From assembly GCF_900168115.1 (NCBI RefSeq), contig NZ_FUZC01000001.1, positions 372,001 to 436,000 of the forward strand: a stretch of 64,000 bases of DNA, read 5' to 3'. Within the stretch, counting starts at the first letter, position 1. Each line of letters starts with the position of its first letter. The notes beneath the pieces were generated by a model. It did no database searches. It was not told the origin of the DNA and worked only from the letters and a program-made list of their open reading frames with translations. This DNA comes from Salegentibacter salinarum. GTDB lineage: Bacteria; Bacteroidota; Bacteroidia; Flavobacteriales; Flavobacteriaceae. Positions 43,215-51,615 of this stretch are shown here, piece after piece. Made by a program: the position numbers and the translations under genes.

Positions 43215-43301
43215 CAACCTTATTAAACGAAACCTAATGGAGGATTACCAATCCCGTGGTAAATTACTCCGCTAAAATTGTTGTATTTTTAAGCCTCAAT
43301 T

Positions 43302-46300
43302 ATGGAAAGTTACAAACAGGTTAGAAGAAAACTGGAGGCGTTTATCAGGAAATTTTACCTGAATAAATTGCTGAAAGGACTAATATTATTTTTTGCAATT
43401 GGGCTGCTTTATTTTCTTGTGGTTTTAGCGATTGAACATTTTTTATGGTTAGAACCTGCCAGCCGTACTTTTTTATTCTGGATTTTTGTTGGGGTAGAGG
43501 TGATACTTTTGGGATATTTTATATTGATTCCGCTAACCAAACTTTTTAAATTTTCTAACGGAATAAATGATGAAGAGGCCTCAAAGATTATAGGCGCTCA
43601 TTTTCCTGAAGTAGACGATAAATTACTGAATGTACTTCAGCTTAAAAAAGATGCACATCAATCTGAATTATTACTGGCTGGAATCGAGCAGAAATCGGCT
43701 GAATTAAATAAAGTGCCTTTTACCCGTGCGGTCGATTATAAAGAGAATAGTAAATATTTAAAATATGCATTATTTCCGCTAATCCTGATTTTAGGACTTT
43801 TAGTTACCGGAAATATTAACCTTGTTGCTGCGCCATTAGGTCGATTAGCAAAACACAATACGGCTTTTGAAGCGCCCGCGCCGTTTAGATTTTTGATTTT
43901 GAATGATTCGTTGATGGCGCGAGAGAATACAGAGTATAAAATCCTCGTAAAAACTGAAGGAAATATTACTCCTGAAAAACCGGAGATTTCCTATAACGGA
44001 CAAACCTATTTCCTAAAACAAATCGCTCCCGGAAGCTTTGAATATACTTTTAAACGTCTTCAAAATGATGTGGATTTCAGGTTGAGTGCCAACGGAATTT
44101 CCTCGGAAGAATATAATCTTGAAACCCTAAAAGTACCGAAACTTTTAGATTTTAATATGAAGTTTGATTATCCCGATTATATTGGAAAGGTAGATGATAG
44201 TTTGAGCGGAACCGGAAATGTAAATGTCCCTGAAGGAACAAAGATCACTTGGGATTTTAATACTAGAAATACGGATATTCTTAATTTTTCAACTAAAGAT
44301 TCCCTGGTAAAAATTTCGGCGGAAAATACAGATTTTCAATATTCACAAGCTGTTTATTCCCGGTTGGATTACCGCGTTAGCACTAGTAATAATGCGATTA
44401 AAAACTTTGAAGCTTTAGATTATTCCGTTCGTGTTATTAAGGATGAATATCCGGAAATGGAAATTCAGCAAAAACTGGATAGCATAGATAAGAGCACTCA
44501 ATATTTCTACGGAAAACTATCTGATGATTACGGATTAAACCGGTTAAATCTGGTTTATTATATTGAAAATAAAGAAGATAGCCTTAAAAAGCAGGAAATT
44601 ACCATTTCCAAAACTGCTTTTGACGAATTTCATTACACTTTTCCTGGTGATTTGGATCTCGAACCCGGAGAGACCTATAATTTTTATTTCCAGCTTTGGG
44701 ATAACGATGGGGTTAACGGATCAAAAAGTACCAAGAGTTCAACATTTAGTTTTCGAAGAAAAACGGCAGATGAAATCGAAGCGGAGAAGCTAAAACAACA
44801 ACGTGAATCTATAGATAATTTGGGTGAAAGTTTAAGGGATATTAAATCTTCAGAAGAGGAATTGAATGAGCTAAACCGCTTGCAGAAGGAGAATGAAAAC
44901 CTTGATTATAATCAGCGTAAAAAATTTGAGAATTTTATTCAACGGCAAAAGCAGCAATCTGAAATGATGCGGAATTATTCTGAAAAATTTAAAAAGAGTT
45001 TTGAAGAAGAGCAGGACGAACTTAATTCAGATTCTGCGGAAAAAGAAGAATTAAAGAAGCGTTTAGATAGAAACGAAGAACGCTTAAAGGAAAATGAAGC
45101 TTTGCTTAAGGAATTGCAGGAAATAGCCGATAAGATTAATCGGGAAGAATTGGGGGAGAAGTTAGAGGAATTATCTAAACGAAATCAAAGTGAAGAGCGA
45201 AACCTGGAACAACTTTTAGAATTAACCAAGCGATATTATGTAGAAGAAAAACTTCAAAAACTCGCCAGGGATTTGGATAAACTTTCGGAGAAGCAAGAGG
45301 GATTGGCAGAAAATTCCGATGATAATTCTCTAGATGAACAAGAGGAGATTTCAGAGAAATTCGAAGAATTTCAGGAGGAAATGAATCAATTGGAAAAGGA
45401 TAATAACGAACTTCGAAAACCAACCGGCTTACCCCGTGACGAAGTTGATGAGGAAAGTATTAAAAACGAACTAAATGAAGCTAAGGAAAATTTAGAAAAT
45501 AAGGAAGAAGAAAAGGCTAAAGAAAAACAGAAGAATGCCGCACAGCAAATGAAGAAAATGAGCCAAAGAATGCAGCAAATTTCTATGCAGCAAAGTGGGG
45601 AAGAATTAAAAGCTGATATTAAAACTTTACGCCAAATTTTAGATAATTTAATTGCATTTTCTTTTCAGCAGGAAGATCTTCTGGATGATTTTAATAGTAT
45701 AGAAATTAATAATCCTGGGTATGCTGCCAAGCTTAGAAGGCAAAGTGATTTAAGGGAGAATTTCAGGCATATAGATGATAGTTTATATTCCCTTGCACTT
45801 AGCAATCCTATGATTACAGAAGAGATTACAAAAGGTCTGACCGATATTGAATTTGACATAAACAAATCGCTTGAACGTCTTGCCGAAAATGAGTTGCCGC
45901 AGGGAACCGCAAGCCAGCAGTATGTTGTAACCGGTGCGAACGACCTTGCTTATATGCTAAGTGAAATTCTTTCCATGATGCAACAACAAGCCAATCCGCA
46001 AATGGGTAAAGGCGATGGTAAAGATTCTGAATTTCAACTTCGGGATATTATAAAGAAACAACAAGGAATCAATAAGGAGTTCCAGGAAAAAGGCGAGCAA
46101 CAAAAACAGCAACAGAAAGGTAAGAAACCCGGAGAAGGAATGGGAGAAGGAGAGATGGAAGAATTGTTCGAAATTTATAAAGATCAGCAAGAACTTAGAC
46201 AGCGTTTACAGGAACTGAATAAGAAGGAGGGTTCTCAGCAGGGAAAACAAATTGAAGAACAAATGAAGGAGGCGGAGGAACAGCTTCTTGATAAAGGATT

Positions 46301-46559
46301 TGATCCTCAAAACCTTCGGCAGCTGCAACAATTGGAACACGAATTGATGGAACTTGAAGATGCAAAATTACAGCAGGGAGAAAATAATAAGCGGGAGTCC
46401 AAAACCAATTTGCGAGAGTTCGATAACACAACTAAAGATCAAAGTATTAAGGCTAAAGAATATTTCAATTCTATAGAAATTTTAAACAGACAAACCTTAC
46501 CTTTGCGCGAAATTTATAAACAAAAAGTAAAGACTTATTTTGAACGAACAAACAATTAA
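43302..46559 (+). CDS. DUF4175-family large membrane/coiled-coil protein
   Basis: The 1085-residue protein has three N-terminal membrane helices (about 25-48, 60-80 and 150-170). A periplasmic-type beta-rich region (about 190-480) follows. The rest is very long charged helix and coiled coil, rich in Glu, Lys, Gln and Asn (about 490-1070, e.g. EELNELNRLQKENENLDY). Flavobacteriaceae carry such DUF4175 proteins, often next to ybeY and mnmG. No enzyme motif is visible. A structural or scaffold role in the envelope is possible. The last 20 bp overlap the ybeY start. Confidence 0.85.
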   Translation: MESYKQVRRKLEAFIRKFYLNKLLKGLILFFAIGLLYFLVVLAIEHFLWLEPASRTFLFWIFVGVEVILLGYFILIPLTKLFKFSNGINDEEASKIIGAHFPEVDDKLLNVLQLKKDAHQSELLLAGIEQKSAELNKVPFTRAVDYKENSKYLKYALFPLILILGLLVTGNINLVAAPLGRLAKHNTAFEAPAPFRFLILNDSLMARENTEYKILVKTEGNITPEKPEISYNGQTYFLKQIAPGSFEYTFKRLQNDVDFRLSANGISSEEYNLETLKVPKLLDFNMKFDYPDYIGKVDDSLSGTGNVNVPEGTKITWDFNTRNTDILNFSTKDSLVKISAENTDFQYSQAVYSRLDYRVSTSNNAIKNFEALDYSVRVIKDEYPEMEIQQKLDSIDKSTQYFYGKLSDDYGLNRLNLVYYIENKEDSLKKQEITISKTAFDEFHYTFPGDLDLEPGETYNFYFQLWDNDGVNGSKSTKSSTFSFRRKTADEIEAEKLKQQRESIDNLGESLRDIKSSEEELNELNRLQKENENLDYNQRKKFENFIQRQKQQSEMMRNYSEKFKKSFEEEQDELNSDSAEKEELKKRLDRNEERLKENEALLKELQEIADKINREELGEKLEELSKRNQSEERNLEQLLELTKRYYVEEKLQKLARDLDKLSEKQEGLAENSDDNSLDEQEEISEKFEEFQEEMNQLEKDNNELRKPTGLPRDEVDEESIKNELNEAKENLENKEEEKAKEKQKNAAQQMKKMSQRMQQISMQQSGEELKADIKTLRQILDNLIAFSFQQEDLLDDFNSIEINNPGYAAKLRRQSDLRENFRHIDDSLYSLALSNPMITEEITKGLTDIEFDINKSLERLAENELPQGTASQQYVVTGANDLAYMLSEILSMMQQQANPQMGKGDGKDSEFQLRDIIKKQQGINKEFQEKGEQQKQQQKGKKPGEGMGEGEMEELFEIYKDQQELRQRLQELNKKEGSQQGKQIEEQMKEAEEQLLDKGFDPQNLRQLQQLEHELMELEDAKLQQGENNKRESKTNLREFDNTTKDQSIKAKEYFNSIEILNRQTLPLREIYKQKVKTYFERTNN

Positions 46560-46971
46560 TTTTCATTCAGAAAATGATTTTCAATTAGAGGATGAAAAGT
46601 CTTTTGATAATTGGATCAGAGAAATAATTGAATCGGAGAAGAAAGAGCTTGGAGAGATTAATTATATTTTTTGTGACGATCATTATTTGTATAAGATCAA
46701 TTTAAAGTTTTTAGATCACGATACGTATACCGATATTATTTCCTTCGATAATTCTGAAGGAAATGAATTGAACGGTGATATTTTTATTAGTACAGATCGT
46801 GTTACAGAAAATGCTAAGGAATATAATGTTGATTTTTCTGAAGAGCTAAAACGGGTGATGAGTCACGGTATTTTGCATTTATGTGGATATGGAGATAAAT
46901 CTGAAAGTGAAGCCAAGGAAATGCGACAGAAGGAAGACGAAAAGATTGCATTGTTCCACGTGGAACAATAA
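46540..46971 (+). CDS. ybeY: Endoribonuclease/rRNA maturation factor YbeY
   Basis: This 143-residue protein begins at a TTG (MNEQTINFHSE) that overlaps the end of the previous gene by 20 bp; no in-frame ATG lies before the conserved core. The metal-binding signature is SHGILHLCGYGDKSESEAK. The canonical family motif HGxLHLxGYDH has a third His, but here the corresponding residue is Asp. YbeY acts in 16S rRNA 3'-end maturation and ribosome quality control. The final codons, LFHVEQ and stop, encode a parS-like palindrome in the DNA (46951-46968). Confidence 0.93.
   Translation: MNEQTINFHSENDFQLEDEKSFDNWIREIIESEKKELGEINYIFCDDHYLYKINLKFLDHDTYTDIISFDNSEGNELNGDIFISTDRVTENAKEYNVDFSEELKRVMSHGILHLCGYGDKSESEAKEMRQKEDEKIALFHVEQ
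46951..46968. promoter_or_regulatory. parS-like centromere site in the 3' end of ybeY
   Basis: TTGTTCCACGTGGAACAA is a perfect 18-bp palindrome and matches the chromosomal ParB site consensus TGTTTCACGTGAAACA at all but one symmetric base pair. It lies within the ybeY coding sequence immediately before its stop codon. Confidence 0.8.
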
Positions 46972-46991
46972 ATTTAGAAAGAAGAAATTTT

Positions 46992-48863
46992 ATGTTCGAA
47001 GATGAATATGATGTTATAGTAGTTGGTGCCGGGCACGCAGGAAGCGAAGCCGCGGCCGCAGCTGCAAATTTGGGTTCAAAAACCTTATTGGTGACGATGA
47101 ACCTCCAAAATATTGCTCAAATGAGTTGTAATCCCGCGATGGGCGGAATTGCAAAAGGACAGATTTTGCGCGAAATTGATGCTATGGGTGGTTATAGCGG
47201 GTTGGTTAGTGATACCAGCGCCATTCAATTTAAAATGCTCAACAAATCTAAGGGACCCGCAATGTGGAGTCCAAGGGTCCAGAGTGACAGGATGATGTTT
47301 GCCGAGCATTGGAGACTTAGACTGGAACAGACTCCTAATCTCGATTTTTACCAGGAAATGGTGGCCGGTATTATTATGGAAGGAAACCAACTTAAAGGGG
47401 TGAAAACTTCTTTAGGATTGGAAATTCGCGCCAAGTCTGTAGTGTTAACCAATGGAACTTTCTTAAACGGTTTAATACATATTGGGGATAAGAATTTTGG
47501 CGGTGGTAGAGCTGGGGAAAGAGCCGCAACCGGAATCACGAAAGATCTCGTTGATGTAGGTTTTGAATCTGGAAGAATGAAAACCGGAACTCCGCCAAGA
47601 GTTGATGGAAGATCTTTAGATTATTCTAAAATGATTGAGCAACCAGGGGATAAAGAACCATCTAAATTTTCGTTTTTAGATGAAACCCAGCCATTAAAAA
47701 AGCAGCGTTCTTGTTATATGACTTATACCTCTCCCGAGGTGCACGAAATCCTGAAAGATGGTTTTGAAAGATCGCCAATGTTTAATGGCAGAATTAAAAG
47801 TATTGGACCAAGATATTGCCCGAGTATTGAAGATAAAATTAACCGTTTTGCTGACAAGGATCGTCACCAACTTTTCGTAGAACCAGAAGGCTGGAATACC
47901 GTTGAAGTTTATGTAAATGGTTTTTCAACTTCCCTTCCGGAAGATGTTCAGTTTAAAGCTTTACGTTCGGTTGCTGGTTTTGAGAATGTAAAATTCTTTA
48001 GACCCGGTTATGCTATAGAGTATGATTATTTTCCACCAACACAACTGAAACATACCTTAGAAACAAAACTTGTTGACCGTTTATATTTTGCGGGTCAAAT
48101 CAACGGAACTACCGGTTATGAGGAGGCCGCCTGCCAAGGATTAATGGCCGGTATAAATGCCGCGTTAAAAGTTCAGGAAAAGGAAGAGTTCATCATTAAA
48201 AGGAACGAAGCTTATATCGGCGTTCTTATAGATGACCTTATTACCAAGGGTACAGAAGAGCCTTATAGAATGTTTACTTCCCGTGCTGAATATAGAACTT
48301 TATTACGTCAGGATAATGCCGATTTTAGATTAACCGAACGTTCTTATAAAATAGGTTTAGCTACCGAAGAGCGAATGCGAAAAATGGAAGAGAAGAAAGA
48401 GAAGTCTTCAAACTTTGTGGAATTCCTTCGGAATAAAAGTGTTTCTCACGAAGATTCAAATCCGGTTTTGGAGGCCAATAATTCTGCTTTAATGACACAA
48501 AGCGATAAAATATTTAAGATATTTTCGCGCCCTAATATCACGATGAAAGATGTTAGAAAGTTCCCAGGGGTAGAAGAATATATCGAGGAGAATAATTTGA
48601 ATAATGAGATCATGGAGCAAACCGAAATCCAGGTAAAATATTCAGGTTATATAGAAAAGGAAAAGAACAATGCCGATAAATTGAATAGGTTGGAGGATGT
48701 AAAAATTCCGAATGATTTTGATTATTCAAAGATTAAATCTATGTCTTATGAAGCTCGTGAAAAATTGAATAAGGTTCAGCCAATTTCAATCTCCCAGGCA
48801 TCAAGAATTAGCGGTGTGAGTCCGAATGATATTTCGGTTTTGCTGGTTTATATGGGGAGATAA
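46992..48863 (+). CDS. mnmG: tRNA uridine-5-carboxymethylaminomethyl modification enzyme MnmG (GidA)
   Basis: This 623-residue protein has the FAD-binding start YDVIVVGAGHAGSEAAAAAA, then SCNPAMGGIAKGQILREIDA, GGRAGERAATGI, RMKTGTPPRVDGRSLDY and FFRPGYAIEYDYF, all typical of GidA. The C-terminal GidA-associated domain includes YEAREKLNKVQPISISQASR. MnmG with MnmE modifies the wobble uridine of certain tRNAs. Length is normal. A parS-like palindrome lies on each side (46951 and 48872), which fits the known origin-proximal location of gidA in many bacteria. Confidence 0.98.
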   Translation: MFEDEYDVIVVGAGHAGSEAAAAAANLGSKTLLVTMNLQNIAQMSCNPAMGGIAKGQILREIDAMGGYSGLVSDTSAIQFKMLNKSKGPAMWSPRVQSDRMMFAEHWRLRLEQTPNLDFYQEMVAGIIMEGNQLKGVKTSLGLEIRAKSVVLTNGTFLNGLIHIGDKNFGGGRAGERAATGITKDLVDVGFESGRMKTGTPPRVDGRSLDYSKMIEQPGDKEPSKFSFLDETQPLKKQRSCYMTYTSPEVHEILKDGFERSPMFNGRIKSIGPRYCPSIEDKINRFADKDRHQLFVEPEGWNTVEVYVNGFSTSLPEDVQFKALRSVAGFENVKFFRPGYAIEYDYFPPTQLKHTLETKLVDRLYFAGQINGTTGYEEAACQGLMAGINAALKVQEKEEFIIKRNEAYIGVLIDDLITKGTEEPYRMFTSRAEYRTLLRQDNADFRLTERSYKIGLATEERMRKMEEKKEKSSNFVEFLRNKSVSHEDSNPVLEANNSALMTQSDKIFKIFSRPNITMKDVRKFPGVEEYIEENNLNNEIMEQTEIQVKYSGYIEKEKNNADKLNRLEDVKIPNDFDYSKIKSMSYEAREKLNKVQPISISQASRISGVSPNDISVLLVYMGR

Positions 48864-48871
48864 TTTTAATA

Positions 48872-48885
48872 GTTCCACGTGGAAC
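48872..48885. promoter_or_regulatory. Second parS-like site downstream of mnmG
   Basis: GTTCCACGTGGAAC is a perfect 14-bp palindrome identical to the core of the site at 46951. The two sites are about 1.9 kb apart. Confidence 0.75.
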
Positions 48886-48993
48886 AAATTATTTTTGAGT
48901 AAAATATCTAATAATAATTTCTGCATCAAATTGAATTCGCATAAAGGAAAGAGAAACAAGTCAGCATTTTTTGTGTTCGGATTAAGCAGTAAA

Positions 48994-49494
48994 ATGTTTC
49001 TTCTCTTTTCGATGTTTTGGTTGTTTGATTCTTGTGTAATTACCACGCATTCGGTAAAGGAAATTGATACTTCAGAAATGGCTCAGCCCGATGCTCTTTC
49101 AGAGTATACTTCTTTTAAATTTAGCAGTGCTGTAAAACCGCAAAAAACAAAAGATTGGTTTCGAAATTATTTTGGCCTGGATCGGAAGGATGATTTAGTG
49201 AATTTTAAATCAAGTTTTTTAGAAGATTCCAATCACGAATTTATAATTACAATTTCTGATTATTCAGATAAGGAGGAATATATGGATCTCACCGGACTTT
49301 TTTTTGGGGGAGGTGTAAAAAACCGGGTTGGAGATCTTAAGTTTTTTATAGAGATTACCATCACTGATAAATCTGGAGTTGATCATTTAGCTGAAGATTC
49401 TATTTTTCAGAAACCAATTCTAGAAAAATTATCTGAAATGAGAAATGAATTTCAATCTTTTACCGGAAGTAATCCTGATCAAAAATTCTTTTAA
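48994..49494 (+). CDS. Uncharacterised small lipoprotein
   Basis: An open frame runs from 48826, overlapping mnmG and the parS site, but MFLLFSMFWLFDSC with a lipobox-like LFDSC starts at 48994, so I begin there (166 residues). The remainder is polar, with VKEIDTSEMAQPDALSEY, KDWFRNYFGLDRKDDL and SDKEEYMDLTGLFFGGGVK. I recognise no family. The gene ends in a 1-bp overlap (TAATG) with the methyltransferase gene, so the two are translationally linked. Confidence 0.65.
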   Translation: MFLLFSMFWLFDSCVITTHSVKEIDTSEMAQPDALSEYTSFKFSSAVKPQKTKDWFRNYFGLDRKDDLVNFKSSFLEDSNHEFIITISDYSDKEEYMDLTGLFFGGGVKNRVGDLKFFIEITITDKSGVDHLAEDSIFQKPILEKLSEMRNEFQSFTGSNPDQKFF

Positions 49495-50327
49495 TGCCAG
49501 ATAAAAATTTGCCTTTAAAATGTAAAGATCATTTGGTTTCCGGAGAAGAATTTCGATTGGAAATGCGAAACGATTTCGAGATTTTGGAGACCCTTCCCAA
49601 ACCGAAAAATCTTTCAGCATATTATGAAAGTGAAGATTATATTTCCCATACAGATTCAAAAAAATCTATTACCGATAAAGTTTATCGCGCTGTAAAAAAA
49701 TACATGCTTTCAGAAAAACTAAAGTGGATTTTACAAGTTTCAAACGGAAATAAAATCTTGGATATCGGGGCAGGAACCGGGGATTTTTTAGAGGCTGCAA
49801 AAGAGAAGAAGTTTGAAGTTTCGGGAATTGAGCCAAACGATCACGCTCGAAAGTTAGCCTTTCAAAAAGGTATAGAATTACAGAAGGAACTAGCATACTT
49901 TGATGATATTTCTTTTAATGTAATTACGATGTGGCACGTGTTAGAACATGTTCCAGATTTGGAATTTCAGCTTAAAGAATTGCATCGGCTATTAACACCA
50001 AATGGAGTGGTGGTAATTGCAGTTCCAAATTTTAAAAGTTTTGATGCAAACTATTACAAAGAGTTTTGGGCGGCTTATGATGTTCCCAGGCACCTTTGGC
50101 ATTTTTCCCAAAATGGAATTTCAGAATTATTTAAAAATTATAATTTCCAAAAGCTACAAACCAAACCACTGGTCTTTGATTCTTTTTATGTAAGCTTACT
50201 TTCAGAAAAACATAAAACCGGAAAAGGAAATTTTATAAAAGCTTTCAATATTGGTTTGAACTCTAATTTAAAAGCGAAAACCACTTCAGAGTATTCCTCG
50301 CTCGTATATTTCTTTCAAAAAAGCTGA
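49494..50327 (+). CDS. Class I SAM-dependent methyltransferase
   Basis: This 277-residue protein has the Rossmann SAM-binding motif KILDIGAGTGDFLEAAKEK (motif I), the acidic end of motif II in VSGIEPNDHA, the catalytic-core region FNVITMWHVLEHVPDLE and the motif NGVVVIAVPNFKSFD. It belongs to the Methyltransf_11/23 type. PRHLWHFSQNGISELF resembles members that act on O-antigen or small molecules, but the substrate is not determinable. It is translationally coupled to the lipoprotein gene before it. Confidence 0.85.
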   Translation: MPDKNLPLKCKDHLVSGEEFRLEMRNDFEILETLPKPKNLSAYYESEDYISHTDSKKSITDKVYRAVKKYMLSEKLKWILQVSNGNKILDIGAGTGDFLEAAKEKKFEVSGIEPNDHARKLAFQKGIELQKELAYFDDISFNVITMWHVLEHVPDLEFQLKELHRLLTPNGVVVIAVPNFKSFDANYYKEFWAAYDVPRHLWHFSQNGISELFKNYNFQKLQTKPLVFDSFYVSLLSEKHKTGKGNFIKAFNIGLNSNLKAKTTSEYSSLVYFFQKS

Positions 50328-50526
50328 AATTTACATTTTAAGCTGATTTAAGAGCTTTCCTGAGTATAAAGCAAGCATTTACCTTTTTAATTTTTAAAAG
50401 CGCAGTATCGGGCCTTTATTTGCTTCATTTTTAATCAAATATTCTTATAAAGTATTCAGCTTCTATAAGGATTTACTATATCTCTTTATTATTCAATTTT
50501 GCTTTATATCAAAAATTTAACTTTCA

Positions 50527-50534
50527 TACATTTG
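50527..50534 (+). promoter_or_regulatory. Candidate -7 promoter box of the OmpH-like gene
   Basis: TACATTTG matches TANNTTTG and lies 22 bp before the ATG. A TTG at 50499-50501 stands 25 bp upstream, slightly beyond the usual spacing. Confidence 0.55.
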
Positions 50535-50556
50535 CGGGAAACAAATTATAATCATC

Positions 50557-51072
50557 ATGATGAAAAAACTTTTAATGATTTTGGTAGTTGCTGTTTTACT
50601 TACTTCCTGTGACCAGGAAAAAACAGCTTATGTAGATACCACAAAACTAATTCAGGAGTACAAAGAGATGAAAGATGTGGAAGCTGAATTTTCTACACAA
50701 TCAGATTCTGTAAAGAGACAATTAGATTCTATTGCGAGAACATTCCAGCAGGAAGTTCAGGCTTACCAGGAGGAAATGAATTCTTTATCACAGGCACAAC
50801 GCCAGGAAAAAGAGCAGGAGTTAATGCAAAAACAACAAAGAATTCAACAGCAACAACAAATGCAGGGTAACCGACTTAGAGAGCAAAGCGATGCTGTTAT
50901 AGATTCTATTGTAGATAAAGTAAAGGATTATGTAGCAGATTACGGTGAAGAGAATGGTTACACCTATATTTTTGGGTCTAACGAGTCTGCCAATATTATG
51001 TACGCGAAAGACGGTAAAGATCTTACCGAGGAAATTCTTGAGAATTTAAATGAAACTTATAATCAGAACTAA
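50557..51072 (+). CDS. OmpH/Skp-like periplasmic chaperone lipoprotein
   Basis: The 171-residue precursor has a lipobox MILVVAVLLTSC followed by a Skp-like start (AYVDTTKLIQEYKEMKDVEA), a central Gln-rich coiled coil (about 60-115, ending QQRIQQQQQMQGNRLREQS) and a C-terminal domain. Skp holds outer-membrane proteins in solution in the periplasm; lipidated Skp homologues are seen in Bacteroidota. The first two codons are both Met, so the start may be 3 bp further in. Confidence 0.85.
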   Translation: MMKKLLMILVVAVLLTSCDQEKTAYVDTTKLIQEYKEMKDVEAEFSTQSDSVKRQLDSIARTFQQEVQAYQEEMNSLSQAQRQEKEQELMQKQQRIQQQQQMQGNRLREQSDAVIDSIVDKVKDYVADYGEENGYTYIFGSNESANIMYAKDGKDLTEEILENLNETYNQN

Positions 51073-51090
51073 TTAGGTTATAGTTTCTTT

Positions 51091-51213
51091 AAGAGGTCTG
51101 AGAAGTTTTCCAATTTCGTCAAGCTGAACTTGTTTCAGGATCTAGGTTCAAATTCACTTAGAAGCTGAAACAAGTTCAGCTTGACGAAAAGAATGACTTC
51201 TCAGGCCTTTCTT
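51091..51213. repeat. Dispersed repeat with 25-bp perfect inverted arms, nested in a terminator-like hairpin
   Basis: The inner element is 51114-51189 with perfect 25-bp arms (51114-51138 and 51165-51189), core CTGAACTTGTTTCAG / CTGAAACAAGTTCAG. The outer arms AGAGGTCTGAGAAGT (51092-51106) and ACTTCTCAGGCCTTT (51196-51210) pair at 13 of 15, and the two others are G-U wobbles. It lies between convergent genes ending at 51072 and 51217. Confidence 0.8.
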
Positions 51214-51216
51214 ATT

Positions 51217-51612
51217 TTAAGACATTAAATAAACCCCAAAGATTACCACAATAAAATATCCGGTTAAGGTAAAGGCACCGGCGTAATCTTTCGCAATTCT
51301 TTGTCCGAATAAAAGCATTAGCAGCGTGATGGCCGCGAGGATGCATGTGTAGAGCGCCATAGTTGGATCGTTATATCCAATAAGCCAGATTAGACCTAAA
51401 ATTGCTATAATTCCAGTTATAATTTCAAGAATCATAATAATACCCACCATTAAAGAAACCTGACCGGCGAGAAAAGTTCCTGAAAAATGTTCTTTTAACC
51501 AGCCTGTATTTCCTTTCCAATCGGCAGCTTTATCAATTCCAGACTGCAGAAAAGTGATAAGGATAAAAATCAGGATAAGAATTTCGGTAACATTTGCGTA
51601 AAGGTTTTCCAT
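51217..51612 (-). CDS. DoxX-like membrane protein
   Basis: The 131-residue protein has four predicted membrane helices (about 8-28, 48-70, 77-97 and 105-129) and the DoxX-like pattern FLQSGIDKAADWKGNTGWL near the start. DoxX-family proteins are found in respiratory and sulfur systems but their molecular function is often unknown. Its start codon lies 3 bp after the stop of holB, so it belongs to the same transcript. Confidence 0.7.
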   Translation of the reverse strand: MENLYANVTEILILIFILITFLQSGIDKAADWKGNTGWLKEHFSGTFLAGQVSLMVGIIMILEIITGIIAILGLIWLIGYNDPTMALYTCILAAITLLMLLFGQRIAKDYAGAFTLTGYFIVVIFGVYLMS

Positions 51613-51615
51613 AAT

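Noticed and set aside
48826-48993. Upstream extension of the lipoprotein frame overlapping mnmG
   Set aside because: It overlaps the mnmG 3' end and crosses the parS-like site, and a lipoprotein signal begins only at 48994.
6405-51189. Recurring CTGAACTTGTTTCAG-type repeats considered as a CRISPR array
   Set aside because: Copies are thousands of bases apart, palindromic and always intergenic, with no regular spacers and no cas genes.
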